This document shows, piece after piece, positions 54,756 to 64,000 of a stretch of 64,000 bases of DNA. The DNA lies in the NCBI RefSeq assembly GCF_947503705.1, contig NZ_CANNES010000001.1, positions 1-64,000 on the forward strand, written 5' to 3'. Position numbers and translations under genes: made by a program. The notes under the pieces are model-generated. The model saw only the letters and a list, made by a program, of their open reading frames with translations. It made no database searches and was not told where the DNA came from. The stretch is from an uncultured Tateyamaria sp. (GTDB lineage Bacteria; Pseudomonadota; Alphaproteobacteria; Rhodobacterales; Rhodobacteraceae). How positions within the stretch are numbered: position 1 is the stretch's first letter; the number at the start of each line of letters is the position of its first letter.

Positions 54756-56204
54756 ATGTTTGTCGGGCTTGATCTGGGCACTTCAGGTGTCAAGGCGGTG
54801 TTGGCTGATGCCGACGGCGTTATCGTGGGCAGCGCGGATGCCACATATGAGGTGTCGAACCCTGCGCCGGGGTGGAGCGAACAGGACCCTACCACCTGGA
54901 CCAAAGGCGTTGCCCAAGTGCTGGCCCACCTCAAGTCCACTCATCCCAAGGCCTATAGCGCCATTCAAGGGCTATCCTTGTCCGGTCACATGCATGGCGC
55001 TGTTCTGGTGGATGCAGACGGCGCCGTCTTGCGCCCCTGTATCTTGTGGAATGACACGCGCAGCCATGTCGAAGCTGCCGCCCTCGACGGTATGCCGAGG
55101 GTCCGTGACCTAAGCGGCAACATCGTTTTTCCCGGCTTTACCGCCCCGAAACTGGCCTGGGTGGCCGCACATGAGCCGGATGTTTTTTCCCGCGTGGCCA
55201 AGGTCATGCTGCCCAAGGATTATGTGCTGTGGTGGCTGACCGGGCGGTACGTGACCGAGATGTCGGATGCCGCCGGGACCGCGTGGCTGGATGTAAGTGC
55301 GCGGGCCTGGTCACCGGAGTTGCTGGCCGCAGGCGGAATGCGCCCCGATCAGATGCCCGACCTGCTGGAAGGCACGGATGTGGTTGGCCCCGTGCAAACC
55401 GCGCGCGCTGATCTGGGCCTGCCCCAAGGCGCGCAAGTCGTTGCGGGCGGCGCCGACAACGCCGTGGCCGCTTGCGGTGTGGGGGCACTTGGTGAGGGTG
55501 ATGGATTTGTCTCTTTGGGGACATCGGGTGTGGTTCTAGCCGGACGCGACCGCTATGCGCCCCGCGCCGAAAGTGCCGTGCACACATTCTGTCACGCGGT
55601 GCCGGGGCGTTGGTATCAAATGGGCGTGGTGCTGGCCGCGACCGACAGCCTGAACTGGCTGTCCCGGATCACAGGGCAAAGCGCTAGTGATCTGTCAGGC
55701 GGCCTCGGCACAACGATTGATTCCCCTTCTGCCCTCAAATTCTATCCCTATCTGTCCGGCGAACGGACGCCCCACAATGACGCCCAAGTGCGTGGCGGGT
55801 TCACCGGCCTTGACGTGGCCAGCGGCCCCCGCGATCTGACCAAGGCGGTGATGGAGGGCGTCAGCTTTGCGCTGCGCGACAGCTTTGAAGCGCTGAAATC
55901 CACCGGCGTCACGCTTGAGACCGCCCTTGCCATTGGCGGCGGCAGCCGGTCAGATCACTGGACACGTATGCTCGCGACCGTCCTGAACATCCCGCTGGAA
56001 CGCCCTGATGAAAGCGCCTTTGGCGCGGCCCTCGGGGCAGCACGGATCGCCATCTGTGGCGTGACGGGGGCAACCCCCGCCAGCGTGATGACCAAACCCC
56101 CTGTCAAGGATGTCATCCATCCCGACCCTGAACATGTCGCCGCCTATGACGACGCTTATCGCGGCTTTGCCGCCGCATTCCCAACACTGAAAGCCATGCC
56201 ATGA
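54756..56204 (+). CDS. xylB: Xylulokinase
   Basis: 482 aa FGGY kinase starting [40 protein letters not shown] and [20 protein letters not shown] are typical for XylB, and [20 protein letters not shown] closes the ATP site. GGGAGGA precedes the ATG at 54756. It phosphorylates D-xylulose and overlaps xylA by 4 bp. B comes before A, as in some alphaproteobacteria. Confidence 0.95.
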   Translation: MFVGLDLGTSGVKAVLADADGVIVGSADATYEVSNPAPGWSEQDPTTWTKGVAQVLAHLKSTHPKAYSAIQGLSLSGHMHGAVLVDADGAVLRPCILWNDTRSHVEAAALDGMPRVRDLSGNIVFPGFTAPKLAWVAAHEPDVFSRVAKVMLPKDYVLWWLTGRYVTEMSDAAGTAWLDVSARAWSPELLAAGGMRPDQMPDLLEGTDVVGPVQTARADLGLPQGAQVVAGGADNAVAACGVGALGEGDGFVSLGTSGVVLAGRDRYAPRAESAVHTFCHAVPGRWYQMGVVLAATDSLNWLSRITGQSASDLSGGLGTTIDSPSALKFYPYLSGERTPHNDAQVRGGFTGLDVASGPRDLTKAVMEGVSFALRDSFEALKSTGVTLETALAIGGGSRSDHWTRMLATVLNIPLERPDESAFGAALGAARIAICGVTGATPASVMTKPPVKDVIHPDPEHVAAYDDAYRGFAAAFPTLKAMP

Positions 56205-57508
56205 CAACCGGATTTTTCGAAGGGCTTATGCCCGCCACATTTGAAGGTGCCGACAGCACCAACCCTATGGCTTTCCACCACTACAACCCCGACGAAATGG
56301 TCATGGGCAAGCCGATGAAGGATCATCTGCGTTTTGCCGTCGCCTATTGGCACTCTTTCGCATGGGAGGGGGGCGACCCCTTTGGCGGGCCAACCTTTGA
56401 ACGCCCGTGGCACCCCCAGGACGACATGGGCCGGGCCAAGATGAAGGCGGATGTGGCTTTCGAGATGTTCGACCTGCTGCAAGCGCCGTTCTTTTGCTGG
56501 CACGACGCCGATGTGCGGCCCGAAGGCGCCAGTCTGGCCGAAAGCATTGCCCGGCTGGACGAGATCACCGACTATTTCATGGCCAAAATGGAGGGGCGTG
56601 ACATTGGTCTGCTTTGGGGGACGGCCAACATGTTCAGCCACCGCCGCTGGATGGGCGGGGCCTCCACCAATCCGGACCCGGATGTCTTTGCCTATGCTGC
56701 GGCGACAGTGAAATCCTGCATCGACGCGACCCACAAAATGGGCGGCGAGAATTATGTACTTTGGGGCGGGCGCGAGGGCTACGAGACTTTGCTTAACACC
56801 GATATGGGCCGCGAGCTGGACCATATGGGCCGTTTCCTGAACATGGTGGTCGAATACAAACACAAGATCGGCTTCAAAGGTCAGATCCTGGTCGAACCAA
56901 AACCACAAGAGCCGTCCAAGCACCAATACGACTTTGATGCAGCCACTTGCATCGGGTTCCTGCGCAAGTACGGGCTGGAAGATGAGGTCAAGCTGAACCT
57001 CGAACAGGGTCACGCGATTTTGGCGGGCCATTCGTTCGAACACGAGATTGCCGTGGCTGCCGCAGATGGGATGTTGGGGTCCATTGACATGAACCGCAAC
57101 GACTACCAATCGGGCTGGGACACCGATCAGTTTCCCAACAACGTGCCCGAGGTGGCGCTGTGCTACTATCACATTCTCAAGGCCGGTGGGCTGGGTCAGG
57201 GCGGCACCAACTTTGACGCAAAGCTGCGCCGCCAGTCGCTCGACGCCCAAGACCTGATTGCCGCCCATATCGGGGGGATGGACATCTGTGCGAGGGGCCT
57301 CAAGGCCGCCGCCGCGATGATCGAAGATGGCGGCTTGGAAAGCGCGCTCGCCGACCGCTATGCTGGGTGGGAGACGGATGGGGCCAAGGCGATGCTCGAC
57401 AGTGATCTTACCTCGATTTCAGACGATGTTCTGGCGCGCGGTCTTGATCCGCAACCCCGCTCTGGTCGGCAAGAAATGTTGGAGAACTATGTTTCGCGCT
57501 TTGTCTAG
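56201..57508 (+). CDS. xylA: Xylose isomerase
   Basis: 435 aa. [20 protein letters not shown] carries the catalytic histidine, [20 protein letters not shown] the second active-site block, and [20 protein letters not shown] metal ligands. Converts D-xylose to xylulose. Its last 20 bp overlap the start of the cytochrome c peroxidase gene. Confidence 0.97.
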   Translation: MTTGFFEGLMPATFEGADSTNPMAFHHYNPDEMVMGKPMKDHLRFAVAYWHSFAWEGGDPFGGPTFERPWHPQDDMGRAKMKADVAFEMFDLLQAPFFCWHDADVRPEGASLAESIARLDEITDYFMAKMEGRDIGLLWGTANMFSHRRWMGGASTNPDPDVFAYAAATVKSCIDATHKMGGENYVLWGGREGYETLLNTDMGRELDHMGRFLNMVVEYKHKIGFKGQILVEPKPQEPSKHQYDFDAATCIGFLRKYGLEDEVKLNLEQGHAILAGHSFEHEIAVAAADGMLGSIDMNRNDYQSGWDTDQFPNNVPEVALCYYHILKAGGLGQGGTNFDAKLRRQSLDAQDLIAAHIGGMDICARGLKAAAAMIEDGGLESALADRYAGWETDGAKAMLDSDLTSISDDVLARGLDPQPRSGRQEMLENYVSRFV

Positions 57509-58793
57509 GTTTGCCGCTGTTGTCCTTTGGATGAGCCCCGCCCTGGCGGGCCCCCTGCCCTATGCCGAACCGGAATTTCCCGAGGTCAACAGCGCGCAGG
57601 TCGAGCTGGGGCAATTGCTGTTTTACGATCCCATCCTGTCAGGCTCAAAAACCGTGTCCTGCGCCACCTGCCACCACCCGCGTTTTGGCACAGGCGACGG
57701 TGTGTCGCTGGGGCTTGGGGATGGCGGTATCGGTCTGGGACCAGAGCGATTGGCTGACACAGACAACCTGCCCGAACAACGCATCCCCCGGAACGCCCCG
57801 CCCCTGTTCAACCTTGGGGCCAAGGAATTCACCGTCTTTTTCCACGATGGCCGGTTGGAGGAAGACCCGAACCGTCCCTCGGGCATCCGCACACCCCTTG
57901 GATCAGAGATGGAGATGGGATTTGCCTCTGCCCTGTCGGCGCAGTCGATGTTCCCCGTGCTGTCACCGGATGAGATGGCGGGGCACTATGCCGAAAACAA
58001 GGTCGCGCAAGCAGTCCGTCAGGGTCTGATCACGGGTCCGGGTGGCGCATGGGATATCTTGTCAAAACGGGTCGAGGATATTCCCGATTATCGCGCCCGC
58101 TTTGATATCGTCATCGGACCCGAACCAGTCAGCTTCACCCACATTTCGGACGCCATTGCGGCCTTTATCGACTTTGAATGGCGCGGCGTGGCCAGCCCCT
58201 TTGACCTTTACCTGCGCAATGGCACCGCGATGGAAGATGCAGCCATGCGCGGTATGGACTTCTTTTACGGCGATGCGGGCTGTGCTGCGTGCCATTCGGG
58301 CCGGTTCCAGACCGATCACGGGTTCCATGCGATTGCTATGCCACAGATCGGCCCCGGCAAAGCCGCCCGATTTGAGAGCCATGCGCGCGACACCGGGCGG
58401 ATGCGGGTGACAGGCCGCTCTGAGGATGCCTATGCCTTCCGCACCCCGCCTTTGCGCAACATTGCCCAAACGGCCCCTTATGGCCATTCCGGGGCCTATG
58501 CGACGCTGGAAGGCGTTATCCGCCACCATCTCGATCCAGTCGCCAGCTTGCGCGGCTATGACATCTCTCAGGCGGTGATGCCCGGTTTTGAGGCGGATGA
58601 TTTACGGATAATGACCGACGCGGCAGAGGTTGACGCCATTGCGCGTGCCAACAGCCTGGCTCCTGTCGCCCTGAGCGACGGTCAAGTGGCTGATATCATT
58701 GCCTTCCTTAACGCGCTTACCGATCCGCAAAGCGTGCGCGGTGCGTTGGGCATTCCACAAACGGTGCCCAGCGGCCTGCCCGTGGATCAGTAA
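57489..58793 (+). CDS. Di-haem cytochrome c peroxidase (MauG/CcpA family)
   Basis: 434 aa with a signal peptide ([20 protein letters not shown]). Two CXXCH haem motifs: C58-A-T-C61-H62 and C265-A-A-C268-H269. [20 protein letters not shown] is the standard C-terminal block. Periplasmic enzyme that reduces peroxide or oxidises an unknown substrate as MauG does. The ATG at 57489 lies 20 bp inside xylA with GGAG before it; longer frames run through xylA and are rejected. The link with xylose use is unexplained. Confidence 0.88.
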   Translation: MFRALSRFAAVVLWMSPALAGPLPYAEPEFPEVNSAQVELGQLLFYDPILSGSKTVSCATCHHPRFGTGDGVSLGLGDGGIGLGPERLADTDNLPEQRIPRNAPPLFNLGAKEFTVFFHDGRLEEDPNRPSGIRTPLGSEMEMGFASALSAQSMFPVLSPDEMAGHYAENKVAQAVRQGLITGPGGAWDILSKRVEDIPDYRARFDIVIGPEPVSFTHISDAIAAFIDFEWRGVASPFDLYLRNGTAMEDAAMRGMDFFYGDAGCAACHSGRFQTDHGFHAIAMPQIGPGKAARFESHARDTGRMRVTGRSEDAYAFRTPPLRNIAQTAPYGHSGAYATLEGVIRHHLDPVASLRGYDISQAVMPGFEADDLRIMTDAAEVDAIARANSLAPVALSDGQVADIIAFLNALTDPQSVRGALGIPQTVPSGLPVDQ

Positions 58794-58797
58794 GCGA

Positions 58798-59298
58798 TCA
58801 CATCAGATTGCGGATCATCATGAGGTCGTCTTCCATCCCATCCGCGCCATGAATCGCGTTGGGTATTTTGCCCGACGTGACAAAGCCGTGACGTTCATAA
58901 AGCGCGATCGCAGGCGCGTTCTCCACATTCACAAATAGCTCCAACTGCCAGATTCCAACAGCCTGCGCTGCATCCATGAGCTGTGTCATGATCAGGTCAG
59001 AAACGCCCTGGCCCCGCACTTGGGGCGCCACATAAAGCGGACCGATTTCGGCGCGATGATTGGCCCGCGGCACGCCATTGCGGTTGAACCCTGCAAGGCC
59101 AACAGGTGTTTCCCCTAAGAAGGCCAAAAGCCTGTCGCCTTTGGCCAGTCGTTTGATGTCTGCGTCGATCGGAACTGCGGCTGCTTCTTCTGCTGTGACA
59201 ATGAAGACCGAGGGGTTTTCGACGATCCCGGCCATGCGCAGGGCGCGCCACACGGGCGCATCGTCCGGCCGGGCTATCCGGACCGTTACATCAGCCAT
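58798..59298 (-). CDS. GNAT-family N-acetyltransferase
   Basis: 166 aa. Acetyl-CoA site in YVAPQVRGQGVSDLIMTQLM; the C-terminal LELFVNVENAPAIALYERHG is a standard GNAT ending. The ATG at 59298 overlaps the DUF2948 stop by 8 bp. Substrate unknown. Confidence 0.85.
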   Translation of the reverse strand: MADVTVRIARPDDAPVWRALRMAGIVENPSVFIVTAEEAAAVPIDADIKRLAKGDRLLAFLGETPVGLAGFNRNGVPRANHRAEIGPLYVAPQVRGQGVSDLIMTQLMDAAQAVGIWQLELFVNVENAPAIALYERHGFVTSGKIPNAIHGADGMEDDLMMIRNLM

Positions 59299-59761
59299 CG
59301 TGGGATGGCACCGATTTCGACGGGGCCACATATGGCCGGGTCACATCCTTCAAGGTCGCCTCAATCGCCTCGACGCTCAGTCGGATACCGCCATCACCGG
59401 CGAGGGTCAGTTCGATCTCGCCCGCGCCGTCCTCACTCGCCTCGAAGGTGACGGACAAAAGAGACAGAACCATGTCCTTGTCCCGCCGATCAATGCCCTG
59501 ACTCGCCACGCGCAGCACGTTGTCAAAGGCCAGAACCGCCTGCACCCGCTCGGGAGCGTGACGTTCCTTGCCCGCATCTTCCCAGCGGAACCGGTTCAGC
59601 AACAGCGCAAAGCGGCGCGCCTTGGCATCCCAGCGCATTTCAGTAATGGGAAAGACCGCGTCTTGAGCCAGCGAGGACAATACCTTGATATCCTCAGCGT
59701 CCAAGGCACCAAGGTTCAGCGGCTTTTCGCGCCCGTCTTCAAATCGTGCATCTTCGCTCAT
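59291..59761 (-). CDS. DUF2948 family protein
   Basis: 156 aa, with [20 protein letters not shown], then [20 protein letters not shown] and [20 protein letters not shown], the known DUF2948 pattern. The family is found beside murA in many alphaproteobacteria. It overlaps murA by 4 bp, so it is co-translated. Function unknown. Confidence 0.88.
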   Translation of the reverse strand: MSEDARFEDGREKPLNLGALDAEDIKVLSSLAQDAVFPITEMRWDAKARRFALLLNRFRWEDAGKERHAPERVQAVLAFDNVLRVASQGIDRRDKDMVLSLLSVTFEASEDGAGEIELTLAGDGGIRLSVEAIEATLKDVTRPYVAPSKSVPSHDG

Positions 59762-61029
59762 TCGCCCTGCACCCGCTCGATATTTGCGCCCACGCCTGAC
59801 AGCTTGCGCACCACATGTTCGTATCCGCGATCCAGATGGTAGACGCGCGACACCCGGGTTTCACCCTCGGCAGCAAGACCCGCAAGGATCAGGCTGACGC
59901 TGGCGCGCAAATCCGTCGCCATCACCGGCGCACCTTTGAGCTTTTCGACACCGGTCACAGTGGCCGTTCCACCATGCACGTCAATCTGCGCACCCATACG
60001 GATCAGTTCGGGGGCATGCATGAACCGATTCTCAAAGATTTTCTCTTCCAGCACAGAGGTGCCATCGGCGGTGCACAAAAGTGCCATCATCTGCGCCTGC
60101 AAATCGGTAGGAAAGCCGGGGAAAGGCTCGGTCGTGACGTCCACGGCATGGATGCGACCGTTTTTGCGCGAAACCTTCAGGCCTTTGTCGGTCTCGGTTA
60201 CCGAGATGCCCGCAGCATCCAGCTTTTCACAGAAGGCACCCACCAGATCGATGCGTCCGCCCAAAAGCTCCACTTCGCCGCCGCACATCGCAGGGGCCAG
60301 CATATAGGTGCCCAATTCAATCCGGTCAGTCACTACGCGGTGGGTCGCACCGTGCAGGTGATCCACGCCTTGAATGGTGATTTCGCTGGTGCCATCCCCC
60401 TCGATCTGTGCGCCCATGGCGCGCAGGCAGGTGGCCAAATCCACGATCTCGGGTTCGCGGGCCGCGTTCTTGATCACAGTTGTGCCCTTGGCGAGGGTCG
60501 CGGCCATCAGGATGTTTTCGGTTGCGCCAACGCTGGCAAAGGGAAATTCGATCACGGCGCCCTTCAGCTTGCCGCCCGCAGCCTTGGCATGCAGATAGCC
60601 ATCGCGCAGATCAATCTCCGCCCCCATCTGGGCCAAACCGTCGGTGTGAATATCCATGGGGCGCGCACCAATAGCGCAGCCACCGGGCAAGGACACTTCC
60701 GCATGCCCCTCGCGGGCGAGCAAAGGACCCAGAACGAGGTTTGAGGCGCGCATCTTGCGCACGATATCGTATTCGGCGCGGGTATTGATCGCCCCGTGGC
60801 ACGACATGGCAATGACCTGTCCATCCTGCATCGACGTCACCTCGGCCCCAAGAGAGCGCAAAAGCGCAGTCATGGTGCGGATGTCCGATAGGCGCGGCGC
60901 GTTGGTCAGCGTCAGCGGCTCGTCGCTCAGCAAGGTGGCCGGCATCAAGGCCAGACACGCGTTCTTGGCCCCTGCAATCGGGATTTGCCCGTTCAGCGGC
61001 CCGCCGCCCCGTACCAGAATGCTATCCAT
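59758..61029 (-). CDS. murA: UDP-N-acetylglucosamine 1-carboxyvinyltransferase
   Basis: 423 aa, first committed step of peptidoglycan synthesis. N-terminal [20 protein letters not shown] and the catalytic loop [15 protein letters not shown] with C118, the residue that fosfomycin alkylates, so it should be fosfomycin-sensitive. The ATG at 61029 lies 8 bp inside the small gene upstream. Confidence 0.97.
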   Translation of the reverse strand: MDSILVRGGGPLNGQIPIAGAKNACLALMPATLLSDEPLTLTNAPRLSDIRTMTALLRSLGAEVTSMQDGQVIAMSCHGAINTRAEYDIVRKMRASNLVLGPLLAREGHAEVSLPGGCAIGARPMDIHTDGLAQMGAEIDLRDGYLHAKAAGGKLKGAVIEFPFASVGATENILMAATLAKGTTVIKNAAREPEIVDLATCLRAMGAQIEGDGTSEITIQGVDHLHGATHRVVTDRIELGTYMLAPAMCGGEVELLGGRIDLVGAFCEKLDAAGISVTETDKGLKVSRKNGRIHAVDVTTEPFPGFPTDLQAQMMALLCTADGTSVLEEKIFENRFMHAPELIRMGAQIDVHGGTATVTGVEKLKGAPVMATDLRASVSLILAGLAAEGETRVSRVYHLDRGYEHVVRKLSGVGANIERVQGE

Positions 61030-61171
61030 CGTCCTGCTCCTCGGTTTTTTCCGCTGCGTTACGCGCCTTGGCCTGTGCCTTGCGCCGCGCCAGATTGAAC
61101 TTGAGCGCCGCCTTGAGGCGCGCATCCCGGTCATCTGCCGTCTTGTTTTTGGGGGCGGATTTGTCTGTCAT
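61022..61171 (-). CDS. Small basic protein upstream of murA
   Basis: 49 aa, starting [20 protein letters not shown], highly charged and probably helical in the middle ([20 protein letters not shown]). It ends 8 bp inside murA. Similar short charged proteins precede murA in related bacteria. The longer frame upstream runs through the tRNA gene and is rejected. Function unknown. Confidence 0.7.
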   Translation of the reverse strand: MTDKSAPKNKTADDRDARLKAALKFNLARRKAQAKARNAAEKTEEQDDG

Positions 61172-61255
61172 GGGGTCTCTGTATCGCAGGGGCGCGGGGG
61201 CGTCCAGAATGGGGTTGCAGGCGCGGGCGATTGTCGCTAATGACCCGCCCACGGC

Positions 61256-61330
61256 GCTGTGGTAGCTCAGTGGTAGAGCACACCCTTGGTAAGGGTGAGG
61301 TCGAGAGTTCAATCCTCTCTCACAGCACCA
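61256..61330 (+). tRNA. tRNA-Thr (GGT anticodon)
   Basis: 75 nt including an encoded CCA. The acceptor stem GCTGTGG pairs with TCACAGC, the D-arm is GCTCAGTGGTAGAGC, and the anticodon stem CACCC/GGGTG frames TTGGTAA with anticodon GGT. The T-arm is GAGAG-TTCAATC-CTCTC. All stems fit. It reads ACC and ACT codons. Its last 29 bases are repeated downstream twice. Confidence 0.95.
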
Positions 61331-61612
61331 TCTGTTTCCCTTCCCATACAGATGTTGCACCCAGCCCTACCGCACGGTCTCGACTGACGCGCAGCCTGCA
61401 GGGCCACGCTGAGTGCGAGAGTTCAATCCTCTCTCACAGCACCATCTGTTTCCCTTCCCATACAGATGTCGCACCCAGCCCTACCGCACGGTCTCGACTG
61501 ACGCGCAGCCTGCAGGGCCACGCTGAGTGCGAGAGTTCAATCCTCTCTCACAGCACCATCTGTTTCCCTTCCCATACAGATGTCGCACCCAGCCCTGTCG
61601 CACGGTCTGGAC
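61302..61612 (+). repeat. 114-bp tandem repeat containing the tRNA-Thr 3' end
   Basis: Unit starts are at 61302, 61416 and 61530. Each begins with the T-arm, 3' acceptor strand and CCA of the tRNA (29 bases). CATCTGT...ACAGATG, a small hairpin that may terminate transcription, then a 60-bp filler follow. Units 1 and 2 differ at one base (TTGC for TCGC at about 61355). Unit 3 departs after about 61596. Only the first unit belongs to a whole tRNA. The near-identity implies recent duplication. Confidence 0.9.
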
Positions 61613-61666
61613 GGAGCCACGAACCCAGTCGCGATGCCTTGCGTTGAGTTCATCGTCTGAAAGGCT

Positions 61667-62116
61667 TCACAGAGGTACTGACAGCCCAACCTTTACCTGG
61701 TCGACCACGACATTCGTGTGAAATCGCCTGATGTTGGGGTTCTCGGTAAAGACGCGCCGGGTGAACTGTTCATAGCTGGCCATATCCCGGGCCATAACGA
61801 CCAAAATAAAGTCGGTGTGCCCAGTGACGTAGTAGCACTGCTGCACCTCTTCGAGCTTGAGCATGGAGCGCCGGAACTCGTCCAGCAAATCCACACGCTC
61901 GCGTTCCAGTTCGACCTCGACGACAAAGGTTATCAAGGCGACGTGCCTGGTGTCCACAACGGCGATCTCTTTGCCGATGACACCCGTTTCGCGCAATATC
62001 TGGACGCGTCTTTGCGCAGAGGACCGTGATACGCCCACGCGCGCGCCCAAATCGTCCGAGGACAGCCGCGCATTTTGCTGAAGTTCGCGCAGAATCGCGC
62101 GATCCGTCTCATCCAT
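61667..62116 (-). CDS. Lrp/AsnC-family transcriptional regulator
   Basis: 149 aa. Helix-turn-helix at about 3-50 (SSDDLGARVGVSRSSAQRRV), then the RAM ligand-binding domain (CYYVTGHTDFILVVMARDMA). The ATG at 62116 gives the usual MDETDRAILRELQQNARLS start. It is divergent from the fold-IV transaminase gene, 130 bp away, and so probably regulates it in answer to an amino acid or amine. Confidence 0.92.
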   Translation of the reverse strand: MDETDRAILRELQQNARLSSDDLGARVGVSRSSAQRRVQILRETGVIGKEIAVVDTRHVALITFVVEVELERERVDLLDEFRRSMLKLEEVQQCYYVTGHTDFILVVMARDMASYEQFTRRVFTENPNIRRFHTNVVVDQVKVGLSVPL

Positions 62117-62246
62117 GATTCTGGCACTTTGCTCTGTAATAATAAAAATATCAGGCACACTACCTATTCTTTACTGCATCTTCGAGTAAAAAGACACCAA
62201 TTCACTGATAATCTGGCGACGACCTCTACAACTCAGCAGACGCCTG

Positions 62247-63188
62247 ATGACATTCCCCTTACTCTCCCCCGCCTATCACGACCCGCACAAATATCCCCAA
62301 GGGGTCGCCTTTCAGGACGGCCAATACCTTCGGATGCGCGACGCAAAGGTGTCTGTCCTGGATTGGGGGTTTCTGCATTCCGATGCCACCTATGACACTG
62401 TGCATGTTTGGGAGGGTGCGTTTTTCCGGCTAGACCTGCATCTTGACCGGTTTTTCGCCGGGCTCGAAAAGCTGCATATGACGATCCCGTTCGATCGCGG
62501 CCAGGTCACCGAAATTCTCTCTCACTGTGTCGCCCTTTCAGGGCACAGAAACGCCTATGTAGAGATGATTTGCACGCGCGGCGCGGCGCCTGACTTCAGC
62601 CGCGATCCCCGCGCGGCCACCAACCGGTTCATGGCCTTCACCGTGCCCTATGGCTCGGTCGCCAATCGTGAACAAATGGCGCGTGGATTGCGCGTTGCCA
62701 CCAGCGACGTGGTGCGTATTCCGCCCAAGTCCGTTGATCCTTCGATCAAGAATTACCATTGGCTCGATCTTGTACGCGGCCTTTATGACGCATTCGAGAA
62801 AGACGCGGAAACAGCGCTGATCTTGGACACCAATGGCAATATCGCCGAGGGCCCGGGCTTTAACGTCTTTGCCGTCGCAGAGGGCCGGTTGCTGACGCCG
62901 GAATTTGGCGTCCTGCCGGGCATCACGCGTCGCACCGTCTTTGATCTGTGTCACCGACTGAACCTTGACGTTTCGGTGGGTGATCTGGCTCCGGATACTT
63001 TGAAACACGCGGATGAAGCGTTTTTGACTTCGACCGCAGGCGGCATCATGCCCGTCAGTTCGGTTGACGGGGTTCTGTTGGGCGATGGACAACCCGGACG
63101 TATCACCAACCGCCTCAAGGCGCTCTATTGGGACATGCACAAAGACCCGACTTGGGCCACCCGGATCACTTATCCCGGCGACGAATAA
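62247..63188 (+). CDS. Fold-IV PLP transaminase resembling (R)-amine transaminases
   Basis: 313 aa. Class IV aminotransferase with the PLP lysine in SIKNYHWLDLVRGLYDAFE and the closing TAGGIMPVSSVDG. Several stretches resemble (R)-selective amine transaminases from fungi and bacteria as I remember them: NAYVEMICTRG, RIPPKSVDPSIKNYHW, and FGVLPGITRRTVFDL. Branched-chain or D-amino-acid transaminases are the alternatives. It is divergent from an Lrp-type regulator. No transport or catabolic genes adjoin it. Confidence 0.88.
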   Translation: MTFPLLSPAYHDPHKYPQGVAFQDGQYLRMRDAKVSVLDWGFLHSDATYDTVHVWEGAFFRLDLHLDRFFAGLEKLHMTIPFDRGQVTEILSHCVALSGHRNAYVEMICTRGAAPDFSRDPRAATNRFMAFTVPYGSVANREQMARGLRVATSDVVRIPPKSVDPSIKNYHWLDLVRGLYDAFEKDAETALILDTNGNIAEGPGFNVFAVAEGRLLTPEFGVLPGITRRTVFDLCHRLNLDVSVGDLAPDTLKHADEAFLTSTAGGIMPVSSVDGVLLGDGQPGRITNRLKALYWDMHKDPTWATRITYPGDE

Positions 63189-63253
63189 ACCTGTTACCGG
63201 CGTCATAATGACGACAGGCAAGCCGTAGCTTCAACGCAAAACAGCGCCTCCTT

Positions 63254-64000
63254 TCACCAACGCGCAACGTCCTTGCGAAGCAACCCGGCAGGGTAGAGCC
63301 AACTGGGGCCAACATCTCCCAAACGGATCGGAAATTTCAGGCGGCGGGCAGGCCCCCAATCAGTGTGCTCCACGCCCGGCGCGAGGTCATCGGGTGTCTC
63401 GATGATCTTTTTACCTTCCATGTCACGCGGACCAGTCGCAGTCAGTAACGCGGCTGTCCTGGCCAATGACAAGCGGGCGGAACGGATTTGACCACTGGTA
63501 TTGCGCACCCGGATTGCACGCAGAACAGCCGCCGCCATCAGGTAGCCAGTGGCATGGTCAAGCGCTTGCACAGGCAGGGGCACCGGATGCGCGGCTTTGG
63601 TACGGCGCATCCCTTCAGCAGCAATGCCACAGCTCATCTGCACCAGACTGTCAAACCCTCTGCGTCCCGCCCAGGGGCCGTGCCACCCATAGGCGCACAG
63701 ACTGACTTCGATCAGATGCGGCGCGAGCGTGTGCAAACGGTCGGGGCCATAGCCCAGGCCATCAAGCGCACCGGGGCGGTAACCATGGACAAGCACATCG
63801 GCCTCGGCCAACAACGCTTCAAACTCCGCCCGATCCGCCGGATGGTTCAGGTCCAGTCCGGCGCGGCGTTTGCCCAAAGTCACCTCAGGCTCGACACCAG
63901 GCTCCCCCCACCACGGCGGATCAATCCGCAGCACATCAGCGCCAAACCCGGCCAGAAACCGCGTCGTAACTGGCCCGGCAAGAACCCGCGTCAGATCCAG
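63254..64000 (-). CDS. CaiB/BaiF family CoA-transferase (partial, N-terminus outside)
   Basis: The frame runs off the right edge; about 248 residues are in the window. Toward the start it reads LDLTRVLAGPVTTRFLAGFG, the signature of family III CoA-transferases, followed by ADVLRIDPPWW. The active-site aspartate region is GFDSLVQMSCGIAAEGMRR. LPVQALDHATGYLMAAAVLR follows. C-terminus is complete at 63254. Substrate unknown; its first codons lie beyond base 64000. Confidence 0.9.
   Translation of the reverse strand: MDLTRVLAGPVTTRFLAGFGADVLRIDPPWWGEPGVEPEVTLGKRRAGLDLNHPADRAEFEALLAEADVLVHGYRPGALDGLGYGPDRLHTLAPHLIEVSLCAYGWHGPWAGRRGFDSLVQMSCGIAAEGMRRTKAAHPVPLPVQALDHATGYLMAAAVLRAIRVRNTSGQIRSARLSLARTAALLTATGPRDMEGKKIIETPDDLAPGVEHTDWGPARRLKFPIRLGDVGPSWLYPAGLLRKDVARW

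Noticed and set aside
61302-61612. CRISPR-like tandem repeat
   Set aside because: The repeat is 114 bp with no variable spacers, contains a tRNA tail, and has no cas genes near it.

Overview
The window looks like chromosomal DNA from an alphaproteobacterium of the Roseobacter/Rhodobacteraceae type. The evidence is the high GC, the chains of genes overlapping by 4 bp (ATGA), a PhnGHIJKLNM set with a DUF1045 gene, a murA-DUF2948 neighbourhood, and acyl-CoA and peptide ABC gene clusters typical of that family. All calls come from reading the sequence; no database search was run.

Region by region. 1-14456: a C-P lyase locus on the minus strand. It holds phnC-phnD-phnE-phnE and a hexapeptide acyltransferase, a glycerophosphodiester phosphodiesterase, a plus-strand phnF, then phnG-H-I-J-K-L-N. 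A DUF1045 gene lies on the opposite strand between phnN and phnM, and phnM abuts an IS5-family element at the window edge. 14457-16136: a small secreted protein behind a Pho-box-like site, an aldo/keto reductase and a broken metallophosphoesterase. 16133-22434: an intact metallophosphoesterase and a ugp-like ABC transporter (order C-A-E-B), with a divergent LysR regulator. Positions 1-22434 together look like a phosphorus-scavenging island for phosphonates and glycerophosphodiesters. 22435-27721: an IS30 remnant, lepA, an AT-rich DUF4258/HTH gene pair, rbsD, a Phd-like gene and a secreted PA14-like protein. 27837-34298: seven minus-strand genes, each overlapping the next by exactly 4 bp (four glycosyltransferases, a histidine phosphatase, a deacetylase-like protein and a methyltransferase), divergent from a large MscS channel gene. 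37013-44969: a DEAD-box helicase and a Yej-type peptide ABC operon. 45112-52808: a second copy of the methyltransferase family, then a six-gene acyl-CoA beta-oxidation operon. 52855-58793: rpe, a nucleotide-sugar epimerase, and xylB-xylA overlapped by a di-haem peroxidase. 58798-64000: a GNAT gene, DUF2948, murA, a tiny gene, tRNA-Thr with a 114-bp tandem repeat carrying its 3' end, an Lrp regulator, a fold-IV transaminase resembling (R)-amine transaminases, and a partial CoA-transferase.

How the genes could work together. PhnCDE imports phosphonate; PhnGHIJ with PhnK/L and PhnM convert it to phosphoribosyl cyclic phosphate; PhnN closes the route to PRPP. No phnP (the usual cyclic phosphodiesterase) is in the window. 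The DUF1045 protein carries the two HxT motifs of 2H phosphoesterases and is a candidate replacement. The less explained parts are the seven-gene glycosyl operon, the DUF4258/HTH pair, and the tRNA-tail tandem repeat.
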